Assembly (NCBI GenBank): GCA_013115125.1
Contig: JABANN010000093.1
Span: 1 to 64,000, forward strand
Length of the DNA stretch: 64,000 nt
Direction: 5' to 3'
DNA from: Perkinsus olseni
Lineage: Eukaryota > Perkinsozoa > Perkinsida
Shown: positions 11,637-21,946 of the stretch, piece by piece
Position numbering within the stretch: position 1 is the stretch's first letter
Layout of the letters: each line of letters begins with the position of its first letter
The notes under the pieces: generated by a model
The model's database searches: none
Told to the model about the DNA's origin: nothing
The model's input: only the letters and a program-made list of their open reading frames with translations
Program-made: the position numbers and the translations under genes

Positions 11637-12386
11637 GTTTTACTTCTGTCGATCTTCAGGCTGAACAGTTCAGCCTGTTTATCATACACTCAAAAGTTTA
11701 TAAGTTGCAGTAGGAGTACCACCTTAAAATTCCAATAATCTTGTCATGGTCAAATTGGCCAGAGGACTACTCAATACTTGCTCACGTTGAGAACAACCTG
11801 CAGCTAAGGCGGTGCTGCAGCTTCATTCAATTTGTTGACCATCCGCTTCTTCGTCGACGATCTGATCTTGGTGTTCTAGGAAACCCACCGAGGGAAGGGA
11901 ATGGTCAGAACTAACCATTTCGATTCCTCAGTGCCAAGCAAGAGCTTCTCTTCATCTCTGTGTCACGATCTTGCAATATCTCGGACCGTTTCCTATAAGG
12001 ACGATACCAACTCAGTCTGGATGAGAACGCAGTCACTATTCCCCACATGTACAACGCGCAGGTGCTAAGCTCCAATTACAGAGCTAATGGATCAGATTTG
12101 GCCCGGACATTCGAAACAGATAACTAAAGGTGAGAGAGGACACACTAGGGAGATAACGCATCTCAGCATTCATCAGATAATATCCAAAGTGATCGAGCAT
12201 CGTTCATCTCGTAAACGATCAAATAGTAGCGAGCTAACTGCTGCTTATAGGGAGGTGCTCCACAGTGGGACCGCCAACCCCTGTACGATCGATCTACTCA
12301 GTAGCTTCTCACGTCACTTCTTCACCATGTATCTGACATGCGATCGCTTCAAACAGGGATAACACTTCAGTTGAGGAGAGATAGAC
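11637..12386. other. Intergenic or 3' end of the next gene; unresolved
   Basis: Contains only weak frames. The membrane-protein gene at 12387 ends in a splice-donor-like CGAC|GTGAGT on the minus strand, so further small exons of that gene probably lie here (around 12100-12380), but I could not place them. Confidence 0.35.
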
Positions 12387-13391
12387 TCACGTCGCCGACA
12401 GGAAAATGAAGATGGCCACTGGCCAAAACATAGAGTGGGTGTTGATCATGAGCTCAGCGAAGGGAGTGGCGGGGTCATGTCCTCCCCAATCCGTCCTCAT
12501 CGGCCATGGAGTGTCCGCTTGGACAACCGAGGGCGAGAGTAGCTGCGGTTGAATGAACACCATTGTGATGAGATGATCGGGATTACTCACCAAATTCCTC
12601 CCCGGCCTTCCAGTAGCTCTCGCCACCGCATTAGACATCAACGACGACACAGAAGTGATTCTGAAAACCGAAACCGATCGGAGACGCCCGAGAGCATACA
12701 CCACACACCCTACCTCGCCAAGTCGGCTATTTCGGCAGAGGGCTTGCTACCAGCTGGTGGAGGAGTGAAGGTCATATTAACGTAGCCTGCAGCTATGGAA
12801 GCACTGACAACGGGAGGAATCCACGGCGACGGTTACAACGCCACGCTCGGATGGTACAAAGAAATGCTCCTCAGCGAGCACGTGGTCTTGGAGAACCACA
12901 GCGAGATGAGAACGAAACGCCGAACAGAAAACACATAGCGTAGCGGCACATATCTCAGAGAAAAAACCAGAGAAAGGACCAGGAATCAGGCAGAGGGCTC
13001 TGACAATACCAATTAGAGAACCGAGATGAGCATAAACTCAGTGACCAACGTGACCCATCATGCTCGAGATGAAAGACGAACCGGAAATCATTGTCCTTGC
13101 AGAAATGTTCCTACTTGGACGTGGCACGAGTTGGATTAGCAGCATAAAGATATTAGGCCGACAGTAGTTATCGGCTACGACGACGAAGAAGAACAGGTTG
13201 ATACCAGAGGAGAACACATGAATGTACCTGACAATTACCGCAGCCTTTACGGGACCCTTGGCTGGCTTTAAAAGCGAGATATCGCCGTACTCAAGATACC
13301 GTACGCATGTACACAACAGCAGACGGTGCAAAAGCTCTGGCGATGTGAGACCGTTCCAATGCTGCCGTGTTGTCCAACAAGAAGGAAACAC
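12387..13391 (-). CDS. Multi-pass membrane protein, family copy 1 (ends unresolved)
   Basis: Exons on the minus strand include one with strongly hydrophobic segments (IHVFSSGINLFFFVVVAD, FMLLIQLVP; about 13390-13100), one with VNMTFTPPPAG...IADLAR (about 12787-12700), one with ITSVSSLMSNAVARATGRPG (ending near 12590), and one with DTPWPMRTDWGGHDPATPF followed by a membrane segment FWPVAIFIFLS (about 12541-12391). GT-AG introns of about 50 nt separate the last three. Copies at 14057-14626 and 14726-14860 repeat the last exons with conserved protein sequence. In the exon homologous to copy 2's SVALWSSWERP, copy 1 has an in-frame TAA, so this copy may be decaying or spliced differently. Family unknown; the NMT sequon suggests a lumenal or extracellular face. 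Confidence 0.5.
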
Positions 13392-13404
13392 ATTATAATC
13401 AGTT

Positions 13405-13475
13405 GCATCATTGGTCTAGTGGTAGAATACAACGTTGCCATCGTTGTGACCCGAGTTCGATTCTCGGATGATGCA
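13405..13475 (+). tRNA. tRNA-Gly (GCC), copy 2
   Basis: All 71 nt are identical to the gene at 11566-11636. Flanks differ from copy 1 beyond the mature sequence. It begins 14 bases from the start of the minus-strand membrane-protein region. Confidence 0.95.
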
Positions 13476-14056
13476 GACTTTTCGGCTTATATCCCTATTG
13501 TGTTCTGTGTCTTCTCGATTCGAACCTTCAATGCGTCGTAGGAGATCAGGAGATGAAACAAGTCACTTGCCAGCAACCGGGAAATGTGTCGCCGCGATAG
13601 CCCGAATACAAGACGTGGCCCAATGCCTCGGACAAGGGATCAGTGTCAACATGGCAACCCAGTGAACTTCCGATGAAAGCCTCGGCTTTTGGTTGATGAC
13701 CCGTTATCGATGACAGAGGGACAGAGTAGCGTGACCATGGAGATCATGATACTCTCATGATGAGAGAATCGGTCGACTGACTGATGTGGCATAATGAAAG
13801 CATCCAGAAAAGTCAGTCAGAGCCTCCAACTAAAAGGCACCAACTATTCGAAAACATTGAGCTTTATACAGCTCCTTGACATTTAAACAGCGAGAAGCTC
13901 ATCGATAGTAGCGGGTGACCCTGCTCTGCAGGACCGTCGATCTTTGTACGATCGGTAACACTCGAAGTGACGGCGAGTCACTTCTTCAACATGTATCTGC
14001 CATACAGGAAGGCTCAACACGGAGATGATGGGCCGACTGCAGAGGCCCTGACTCAC
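13476..14056. other. Intergenic; nothing certain
   Basis: No recognisable gene. The stretch 13860-14056 may hold 3' exons of the copy at 14057-14626, because part of it (AGTCACTTCTTCAACATGTATCTG) resembles 12309-12332 downstream of copy 1 and 14659-14676 downstream of copy 3. A palindrome CTCTCATGATGAGAG lies near 13752. Confidence 0.4.
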
Positions 14057-14626
14057 ATCGCAGAGAGGTAGATGAATATGGCTATCGGGAAAAAAGTTGA
14101 ATGAGTATTGATCATCAGCTCAGCCATGGGAGAAGCTGGATCGTGTCCGCCCAGGTCGGTTCTCATAGGCCACGGAATGTCCGTTCGAGCAATTGACGGC
14201 GACAGGAGCTGCTCAAGAGAACGATTTCTAGGTGACTATTTTTTGGAGCAGATCTCACCATAGTCTTTCTCGGTCTCCCAGCGAACCTCGCTAAGACGTT
14301 GGACATCAGCGACGAGACAGAAGTAATCCTGGAACACCGTTACCGATCGAGGGCCCCTTCACAGTCGAGCGCATAGCCCACCTTGCCAAGTTGGAAATAT
14401 CGGCAGGTGGTTGATGGAATGCAGGTGGATGAGCAGAGAAGAAGGTCATTTGAACGGACCGAGGAGCTGCGGTGATTTCAACAATGGCAGGACGCTCCCA
14501 GGATGACCACAACGCCACGCTTGTGTGGCTTCGAGAAACGCACTCGCAGCAATCACACCGCCATGGGGAGAGGCCGAATTCGGCGAAATAGGAAGCTACT
14601 TCGAAAAGACGCAGAAACGAAATCAC
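14057..14626 (-). CDS. Membrane-protein family copy 2 (partial)
   Basis: Exons homologous to copy 1: VQMTFFSAHPPAF...ISNLAR, then ITSVSSLMSNVLARFAGRP, then TDIPWPMRTDLGGHDPASP with a terminal membrane segment FFPIAIFIYLSA, ending in a donor-like ATG|GTGAGT. The introns between them (about 50 nt) sit at the same places as in copy 1. Upstream, a frame reading SHTSVALWSSWERPAIVEI continues the homology without the stop seen in copy 1. True 5' and 3' ends are not resolved. The conserved protein between copies supports real coding sequence, but function is unknown. Confidence 0.5.
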
Positions 14627-14725
14627 CGAGGAGACTAATCTTCAGGGCTTCTACTGCTTCACTTCTTGACCATGTACCTAGAGAATGACTACCAGCAGAG
14701 GAATCGGCCGACTGGTGCCCTACGC

Positions 14726-14860
14726 GGCTGAGCAGAAAATGAAGATGGCCACGGGCCAGATGGTAGAATGAGTGTTGATGATAAGCTCAGCGAAAGGACT
14801 AGCAGGGTCGTGGCCACCCCAGTCAGTTCGCATCGTCCATGGGATGTCGGCATAGCACAG
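14726..14860 (-). CDS. Membrane-protein family copy 3 (short fragment)
   Basis: One exon on the minus strand reads ADIPWTMRTDWGGHDPASP followed by FAELIINTHSTIWPVAIFIF, closely matching the last visible exon of copies 1 and 2. The preceding exons were not found. The next gene on the other strand starts at 14890, so this copy appears to be a truncated remnant of a tandem duplication. Confidence 0.5.
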
Positions 14861-14889
14861 CCTCTCGGGCATCAGTAACTACTAGAACG

Positions 14890-16278
14890 ATGCAGGGACA
14901 GGATGACCGTAGCGAGTCGTCTACCATTGGCTTCACCGCGTGCCCTCTGGCTCTGGATACGATATTGGACCATAAGGAAGATACTGAGGTGATTCTGAAT
15001 GGGATTGTGGTGGCAGATAGAACAGCTGGTAAGTCACTGACCTTGTCAGATCTTCGACTTGGCGAACCCTATGATGAGGACCATCTCCAGCGCGAAGCAT
15101 TACTATACGAAAACAACAAGAGCTACCGTGGCCTGGTAGAGAGTTGACACGGGAAACTTGACCACGATCCCTGACCAGTAGCCCGCAAGCCGATCCAGCC
15201 TTGGCCGCCGCTGAAACCTGCATACTGCGAGGTCAGTAGCCGCTCTAGGGACGCTTCTTCACTCGAAACCGTACTGAAGCCCTCGAGCAAGGCTAGATGA
15301 CACTGACGAGAGACAAACTAATACCATCGTCGAGGACGAGTCATGCATGACACTATGAGTACAGAGATAACACGGGGAAGGCAAGAGGAGGTGGCTGTAG
15401 AGCGCAACGCGCGGATTGGACCAGAAGAATTATTGCATGAGAGAAGAGCATCACTCGTCGGCGGTCACATCCTCGGCCCACCCAGCCTTGACGTAATTGT
15501 AGAAGTCACTCCGGCTCAGATTGTAACTGCATACGAGTATCTTCATGTCGACGTGGGTCGACAAGATACAGGTCAACCTAAAGATACCCCTCGAGACCTT
15601 ACAGAGAATCCTTGCTGTAAGAACGTATCTCGCCCGTCTGCAAGGAGCGATGATGGATGTCCCGATTCGGCCGTATCCTGATCTCGGGGAGGATCGGTGG
15701 GGGTTGGAGGTCAGACGTGAGATCTAGAATCCGACTGTAACGAGTCTCACGCGTGAGAGCCACCATGTACCTGAGGAGCAGGAGGATGACCATTCCCTAC
15801 GGAAACTTCTACCGGTCTCACTGTTCGAGAATGTCCGAATATTTATAGACGAACTTCCGCTCAGCTGGCGAGAGCTTCCTCCCGGCGATCGTGTCACCAG
15901 CAGATCTACCGCCGGAGGTGGGCTCATCTCCGCCGTCAGCAACCTGATAAGCATGACAAATCCACGACCATCGACAAGCGTTCGGGACATGCTACTGGAC
16001 GAGGGCCTATCAGATCCGTCAAGACAGTGGCCGAACCCGCCTGCCATCGGAGACACGTTAAAACATCCAAACGATATTGAAGGTAAGCTAGGACGCCTGA
16101 GGGCGAGGGGCGCTTAGAAGGTGAAGACGGCAAGGAGTGGTATACACTGTCTGTTTCTGAGGATGGCGTCCAAGTAGATAACGGTGCTCATGGACGCTCT
16201 CTTGCTTTTGCCGCTACCGCCGAACTCGTCATCGTCATCGGCCTCCAGTTGGGTGGCGAGATGCTGCGCAAGCAGTAG
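14890..16278 (+). CDS. Unassigned multi-exon protein with C-terminal membrane segment
   Basis: A plus-strand exon chain starts with ATG at 14890 (MQGQDDRSESSTIGF... to VVADRTA, donor GTAAGTCA). Later coding stretches include VDKIQVNLKIPLETLQRIL (from about 15550), then ENVRIFIDELPLSWRELPPG and NPRPSTSVRDMLLDEGL (about 15770-16080, donor GTAAGCTA), and a last exon with KEWYTLSVSEDGVQ followed by a hydrophobic stretch LAFAATAELVIVIGLQLG and a short basic end MLRKQ, stop at 16276-16278. The middle exons (about 15010-15550) are not fully resolved. The single C-terminal hydrophobic helix suggests a tail-anchored or type I membrane protein. I do not recognise the family. Confidence 0.5.
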
Positions 16279-17368
16279 CCTCTGGAACAGGTCACCTGAC
16301 TGAGATCAATTCGAGAAGTACGCGCTTCAACCTAAGATACCCATTTCCTTCACGACTGAGCGTATCTTTAGGGCATCATAATTGGGCAACCACTCGGATT
16401 CCCGGGCGCTTCTCACGAGACTAACAGCATTGGCTGTGAGACCGCCAAGGGAGGACGACGCAGGTGCGTGCTGGGGCGGGCCCATTCGACGACGAACCAA
16501 CCAACAACTGAACTGCAGAGGCGGGCTGTAGGGTAAATGGGTTATCCAGCGCCTCTGGCTAGGAGGCAGGTGAGCTCATCATCATAACTCATCCAGCGAG
16601 GAGAGAAAGCGTGCGAAAGCCTTTCTTGGCACCCTCAAGTGAGATGGCCTCCGACCACCAAGGCGAACATGCGGGAAAAGCATTCCCAGGCGGGGACCAC
16701 GCCCACCAAAGTAACTTCAGCGGAGCCATTTAGTACTCGATAGTAACCGATGCTGACTAGCGCTGTCTCGCGATATGGTAGTCAATCGCTCAACTCAAGC
16801 GAGAGGGGCATAGCGATAAAAAATGGGACCAGAATTCAACACTCAGCGCGATTGACATACTCATAACGACCCATGGAGGACCGTATTGCTCCAAGATACC
16901 AGTGCGGATAGAGCAGTAGCTGAGAGGAACCCCTACTGAAGGCAGTGATACCGTGGATCCGGCCCGGGTCACCCGGGCATGGTATCAGGTCACCAGACTA
17001 CCAGCTCAATATAACAGGGCCCACGACTGATGTTTGGCGCTTCTTGATACTGTTCTGACAACTCTAGCTGCAGGACCATCTCACTCATTAGTCGACCGAA
17101 GGGGCTTTAACCATCGGGACTTGCGTGCAAATCTTGCGCCCGACCTCTCTGAATAATTTCGTGGCGCGCGACACAACTACGGCAGAGTTCATCATCGTCG
17201 CCGACTGCCGCACTCCCGCGAGCTTCGATTCAAAAGAATTGTAGTTTGGGAATTTTCGCCCTTCCCCACATGCCCGTTGAAGTCTCTCGGAGTTACCGCG
17301 TGACTGTTTGTGTCCGCAGTTGATTTCTCTATCATTATTATAACTTTTGCTACCCTCGTGCCATCATC
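16279..17368. other. Intergenic; nothing recognised
   Basis: No frame with recognisable content on either strand, no tRNA and no clear repeat. Confidence 0.5.
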
Positions 17369-18758
17369 ATGGCTGATGGAAACAACAAGAGTAGTAGTAG
17401 TGGGTCCCATGTGAACGCATCAAGCCAGACAATAAGGCGAATCCAGAGGGAGATCATGGAGATCCAGCGGAATCCCAGCAGCAACTGGACAGCTGCGCCG
17501 AGTAATCCTCATCTAGTAGAAGAATCCATCAACTTCGAGCGCGCTTCCCCTCAGCTCCGGACAGCATCTTCGAGTGGCATTACACGTTCAAGGGACCGCC
17601 AGGCACGGAGTTTGAAGGTGGACGATATCACGGCCGCATCGTTTTGCCCAGCAATTACCCCTTTGGACCACCAGTCATCATGGTGAGCTTGGAAGGGAGG
17701 GTGTCGAAGCTGCATGAGTATCTTTACTCAGCTTCTGACCCCAAATGGTCGTTTTGAAGTGAGCAAGAAGATCTGTCTGTCCATCTCGAGCTACCATCCA
17801 GAATTGTGGCAGCCGGCCTGGGGCATCCGGACGATAATGGAGGCCTTGCGAAGCTTCATGCCGACGCCCGGTGAGTGCGGGCCACTTTCCCCTGTTCAGT
17901 ATACCTTTGTTGAATCGATTCTGGAACTGGTTTTCACGCGTAAATTCCGTGATAGCGATTATGAGTTTCAGAATCAGTAAATTGAAAACCTCCTGCTGAT
18001 TCAGGCGAGGGTGCCATTGGCGCGCTGGACTGGCCTGCAGACATTCGTCGGCAACTGGCTAAGGAGAGCCGAACGTGGACGTGCAAGATGTGCGGGGTAG
18101 TAGCCGTGCGCGACGTTGCCGTGAAGCGTAGTTCGGTGCTGTTCAGGTTTCTAATGACGAGCTTCTGCCCGGGGGCGATGACGACAAGGAGGATCTCCCA
18201 CCTCAGGAAGATGATAGCTCCCAGAATGTCCCTAAGCCCGTGGCGTTTGTGGCTCTTGGAAACGAGGAAGAGTCGGCAGGTGAGAACAGACGGGAATTGC
18301 CGTGGAAACTATTGACGGTGGAATGCAGGCAGCCCTGAGAAGGTGACGACCACGAAGACACCCACGGGGGCCACGAGCCCTGAAGAGCAAGATGACTTGA
18401 AAGAGGAGGACTCAAGAGAGGGAAGGGTGGATGATCGCAGCAGTTCGGCAGTGGCTAGACGCCGACCGAGGAAGATGTCGGTTTTCATGCAGGTAAGCTG
18501 GCGAGTCTTGTTACGGTACATCAGTGTAGTGTATGATGGGAGGGCTGCTCGTTCCATTCAGTTACTGCAGCTTCCGAGGACGACCGAGGAGTCGGGTCTT
18601 TTTTTGATAAACATCGGGGTAGTGCCTTGTGATGTTCCTCAACTCCCCATCATTGCACTCCTGATCAGATACTGGCAGTGATAGGATTTGCTATAGCCCT
18701 CATCGTTGACTGCTTCAGACATCCCCCGGAAGCCCTCATGGGACCTAGTGGACAATAG
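17369..18758 (+). CDS. UBE2J: Ubiquitin-conjugating enzyme E2 J type (Ubc6-like), ER tail-anchored
   Basis: UBE2J enzymes carry ubiquitin on a cysteine at the ER membrane for ER-associated degradation. Eight exons join in frame: 17369-17501, 17555-17682, 17732-17870, 18005-18096, 18147-18279, 18329-18492, about 18562-18618 and 18669-18758. The introns are 49-134 nt with GT-AG ends. The UBC fold reads RRIQREIMEIQRNP, FEWHYTFKGPPGTEFEGG, YHGRIVLPSNYPFGPPVIM, LLTPNGRFEVSKKICLSIS (active-site Cys in KKIC) and YHPELWQPAWGIRT, diagnostic of UBE2J rather than other E2s. GAIGALDWPADIRRQLAKES follows. An acidic, serine-rich linker leads to a C-terminal membrane anchor ILAVIGFAIALIVDC and a short lumenal tail. 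The last-intron borders are my best in-frame solution. About 310 residues, normal for the family. Confidence 0.93.
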
Positions 18759-19123
18759 AGAGCAAGTGTTACTCAATATGGAGTTGCGGCCATCTATAAG
18801 TTGACCCGGGTTCCATTTCCGGGGAGTGTATTTTACATTTGTACCATATCATAGACGATGTAGCCTGAGTAAGAGAGTACGCTCATACTCACTCTCCTAC
18901 TGTGGTATGTTTTTCTACTCGCAGCTCCCTCTGTAAGTTCCATCGCCCATTGCTGGCTGGAGTAGTAGGGGTTGATGGACTACACGTTTTTATCCACAGC
19001 TTGTGAGATCGACGACTGGAGGTCCGAGTAGAGTTCGGGGAGGGTGGCCTCGGCGCTCATGCCTGGCTCCCTAGCCTTTTTGTTTCTCCGTCATTGTTGG
19101 CCGGATTTTATTCTCATCATCAA
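18759..19123. other. Intergenic; nothing recognised
   Basis: About 365 bases between two plus-strand genes, probably the 3' UTR of one and the promoter of the next. No distinct element seen. Confidence 0.5.
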
Positions 19124-19844
19124 ATGACTGCTTCTGGTGTCTCCAATAACGCCTCCGGTATGTCCGAGGCTCAGAAGTGCAAGCTGATCCATGCGGAGTA
19201 CAACGCTTGTATGGCGAAGTGCAACGGGAACCCTTCGAGGTGCACTAAGCAGGAGCAGGCCTTGAAGCAGTGCGGGGAGAGGTACTCTATGGGCCACCGG
19301 AATGCCAGGGGGGAGTGCGGCCGGACGAGAGCTGTGTGTGGCATAGAGCTTGCTTGGGTCGCTAGGACAATTGATCGTGTCTTCAGTCTCGGCATCAACT
19401 ACTGCATCCAGGAAGGCATCGATCTCATGCAGTGCGCTAAGTCCCCCACTACGGACGGCTGTGCCAAGCAATTCATTAAAATGAGGTAATGTTAATTTCG
19501 AATTTCTTGTCGTTATTTCTGTTGTCTTGGAAGATGTGACGGCGGTTGCCAACTGGTTGTTCGTTTCCATTTAGAGAGTGCAATCGTCCGGGCGGAGCGG
19601 AGCTGACAGCCTCTCAAGTCGGAGGCTATAGCATCGCTGGCAGTGACTCCGCGAAGTCTCGTTATGTCAAAGGTGCCGAGAAGCTGTTGGGTGAGGTACC
19701 ACCTCGGAGAACCGCGGTAAGAGAGTCGCCTTTTGAGGGATCTTCACTCAGCGCTTCCCGCGCTGTCAGGCACAGCTGTCCGCTGCATGCGAGGCTTATG
19801 CCGAGGCTAATGGCATCGGTGAGCAGAAGAACACTCGCTTCTGA
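19124..19844 (+). CDS. Tandem twin-CX9C (CHCH-type) protein
   Basis: Three exons (19124-19485, 19575-19716, 19752-19844) join in frame to about 198 residues, starting MTASGVSNNASG. Two consecutive twin-CX9C modules are visible. The first is C-KLIHAEYNA-C ... C-TKQEQALKQ-C. The second is C-IQEGIDLMQ-C ... C-AKQFIKMRE-C, whose last cysteine is encoded just after the first intron. Each pair has exactly nine residues between cysteines, the pattern of CHCH proteins that are oxidised by the Mia40 pathway in the mitochondrial intermembrane space. A third, shorter cysteine pair (C-X7-C) follows in exon 3. There is no N-terminal presequence, as usual for Mia40 substrates. The specific orthologue (assembly factor or MICOS-like) is not identified. 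The final exon could extend if the GTGAGC at 19819 is used as a donor. Confidence 0.75.
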
Positions 19845-21376
19845 GACAGATGATGATCATTGTTGTGGTATTCGCGGTGGGCTGGTGATGGTGGAGGCTG
19901 TGGCTGTTGATATCGGTATACGTTTCTAGCGTGCTGGATATTATTAGTGTTGTGTGCAACGATTCACGGCTGGCAACGCCGGGCTCACGGGTCGGATGGC
20001 CAGTTACGTTCTGAGGACTCCTTAGTGAGGAAGTGTCGAGAATAGGGCTGAGTCAAATAAGTTGGATCGACCTTATCAATGAGGAAGATTCATCACCGCA
20101 TTTTCGCGGCAATGGCGAGGTTTCTAGGCTTTCCGCGGCCTTCGGCTCCGATAGACTTAGCGCTTGGGACAACAAGATCGTAGGGTGCTGTATGTGAGCT
20201 TCTAAAGTATTTGGCCGTTGGCCAGAGGGACGCCTGGCTTTCGAGAGCGGAGGTTCTGCGCGTCTACCTTGTAGTTGCAATATGTAAAAGCTGCATCATC
20301 CGAGAATCGAACTCGGGTCACAACGATGGCAACGTTGTATTCTACCACTAGACCAATGATGCTGTTAAGAGTTGTTATTTTGCTCTCATTTGTACACTGC
20401 GAAAGCCGTCTGGCTGGCCTTTCACATGTAGTGAAGGCTACTATCATCTATTCTCGTTCAGGAGGCCCGGAACTCGGCAAGATGTAGCGATTACCGCTGA
20501 TACCCCAGTAGAAGTTCAAGCCAACTACGGTGATGGGATCAGGCGGTATGAGCACGAGGGATGGCGCCTTGGGTATTTACTATCGAATGCTGTCGATCGT
20601 CAATCTTTCTTGTTCTCCGTGTTGATGGCGGTTTCGTCTGCGAGAGAACTAATCTTCGCGGTGCCTCCTGAGTGGCCGTGATTCGTGAGGAATCATTCCT
20701 CGTATCATTCATGTGCCCCTTGTAGTTGCTCGACTCAACATAAACTCTTCTCTGCTGATGAAGCTGCGAAGTAATTACTCTCGCGACTAGTGGATCTGGT
20801 CGAGAAGAATTGTTTCAAAGGAGCTGCGAGCATCCATCCTTTCATCGGTGTTACCCAAAACAGCGCAGGAGGTTACCAACAGTGATTCGCGTGAGCACGT
20901 ATGTGCGTAACGGTTATACAGAACAGAGAAGGCTGGAGCCTAAACGCTCGGCGCTAGTTAGAAAGTCGATGTTGAACGGGTCATTTCAAGTCTGTCGTAC
21001 GAGAGAAGGCCGGACCTACCAGAGTTCCGAGCAAACTCCGCAAGACGCTTTTTCTCACAGTTCTAGCGCAGAGAGCTCTTCGTCTCGATACCTCGGGGTT
21101 TCTCCTGAACGAGCACTTCGCATAGAAGCCTTGAAATCATCATGAGCCTGTTCTTTGTGACGGTCACCCACGCGCAGTCCTCAACTCAGGGCCCGTGAGC
21201 CACCGATTAAATTAACGCAAGTACTCTGGCGAGCGAAAGAAGCCTAGTCGAAGAGCCAGGTGGGGCGAATGGGGTCCCTGACGACGCCAGGCGTTGAGCG
21301 CCTCGGTGAATTGCCAGTAAGTTGCGGACAGTGTGAGTATATCACCAAATGGTGCTACCAGTGACGAATATGCCAT
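19845..21376. other. Intergenic apart from a tRNA gene
   Basis: Contains tRNA-Gly copy 3 (20292-20362). Other frames (for example 20810-21145) show no recognisable motif. Confidence 0.5.
20292..20362 (-). tRNA. tRNA-Gly (GCC), copy 3
   Basis: Reverse complement is identical over all 71 nt to the genes at 11566 and 13405; anticodon GCC. A short T-run follows the 3' end on the minus strand (GCTTTTAC). Confidence 0.95.
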
Positions 21377-21946
21377 TTAGGCACGAATGCCATGGTAGGA
21401 ATAGCTTCTCGTTGTAAACGAAAAAGCTACTCTTGCTATGTAGGCCCAGGTGGTCAGAATTAACGTTACATGTTCCAACCACGCTATAAAAGGGTTTTTA
21501 TAATCATCTTCGGTTTTGGTTCCCGGAGGAGGGCGATCCCTGTAGGAACTAGGGTTGTTGGGGCTGTGAGCAGCGAGGAACGACCCGATAATTCTCTCGT
21601 AGTTCTCAAGCGTGCTGCCCAGAGGAGGTAGATTCACGGTATCATTAACGGCCAAAGCGTCGAAGGTCTCCTGCATTTCAGCTGCCATCCACTCCCAGAA
21701 AGGGAGCTTATCGTCCACGACTGCGGCAGCCAGTCCTGGTGGCATGCTGCCGTCATCGATAGCCACATAACTCAACTCGAGTCGCACCAGACCTGCCATT
21801 TCGGCCCAGAAAGTAGCACCACCATTGCTCTCAGCTTGGGGCACGACCGTTTCGTTGAGGAACCGAGAGTTGAAGCTTTTGGTTTGTAGAGCGACTACCG
21901 TGGGGAGGAGTAGGGTGGAGAGGAGATACCCCAGAGTGATGAACAT
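21377..21946 (-). CDS. Secreted protein, family member 3 (divergent)
   Basis: Intact minus-strand frame. The ATG at 21946 gives MFITLGYLLSTLLLPTVVA, a signal peptide clearly related to MSTTLGYLSC of the gene at 1096. The body keeps the family order: a first block ending GLVRLELS, a second block DDKLPFWEWMAAEMQETFD (compare GQHPFWVLLADLVREEF), a polar spacer and a terminal NPFIAWLEHVTLIL block. It is followed by a longer, hydrophobic-to-basic tail than in the other members. The frame is also open upstream of this ATG, but the signal peptide supports this start. Opposite strand from members 1 and 2 and about 15 kb away, so it is an older duplicate. Function unknown. Confidence 0.75.
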   Translation of the reverse strand: MFITLGYLLSTLLLPTVVALQTKSFNSRFLNETVVPQAESNGGATFWAEMAGLVRLELSYVAIDDGSMPPGLAAAVVDDKLPFWEWMAAEMQETFDALAVNDTVNLPPLGSTLENYERIIGSFLAAHSPNNPSSYRDRPPPGTKTEDDYKNPFIAWLEHVTLILTTWAYIARVAFSFTTRSYSYHGIRA

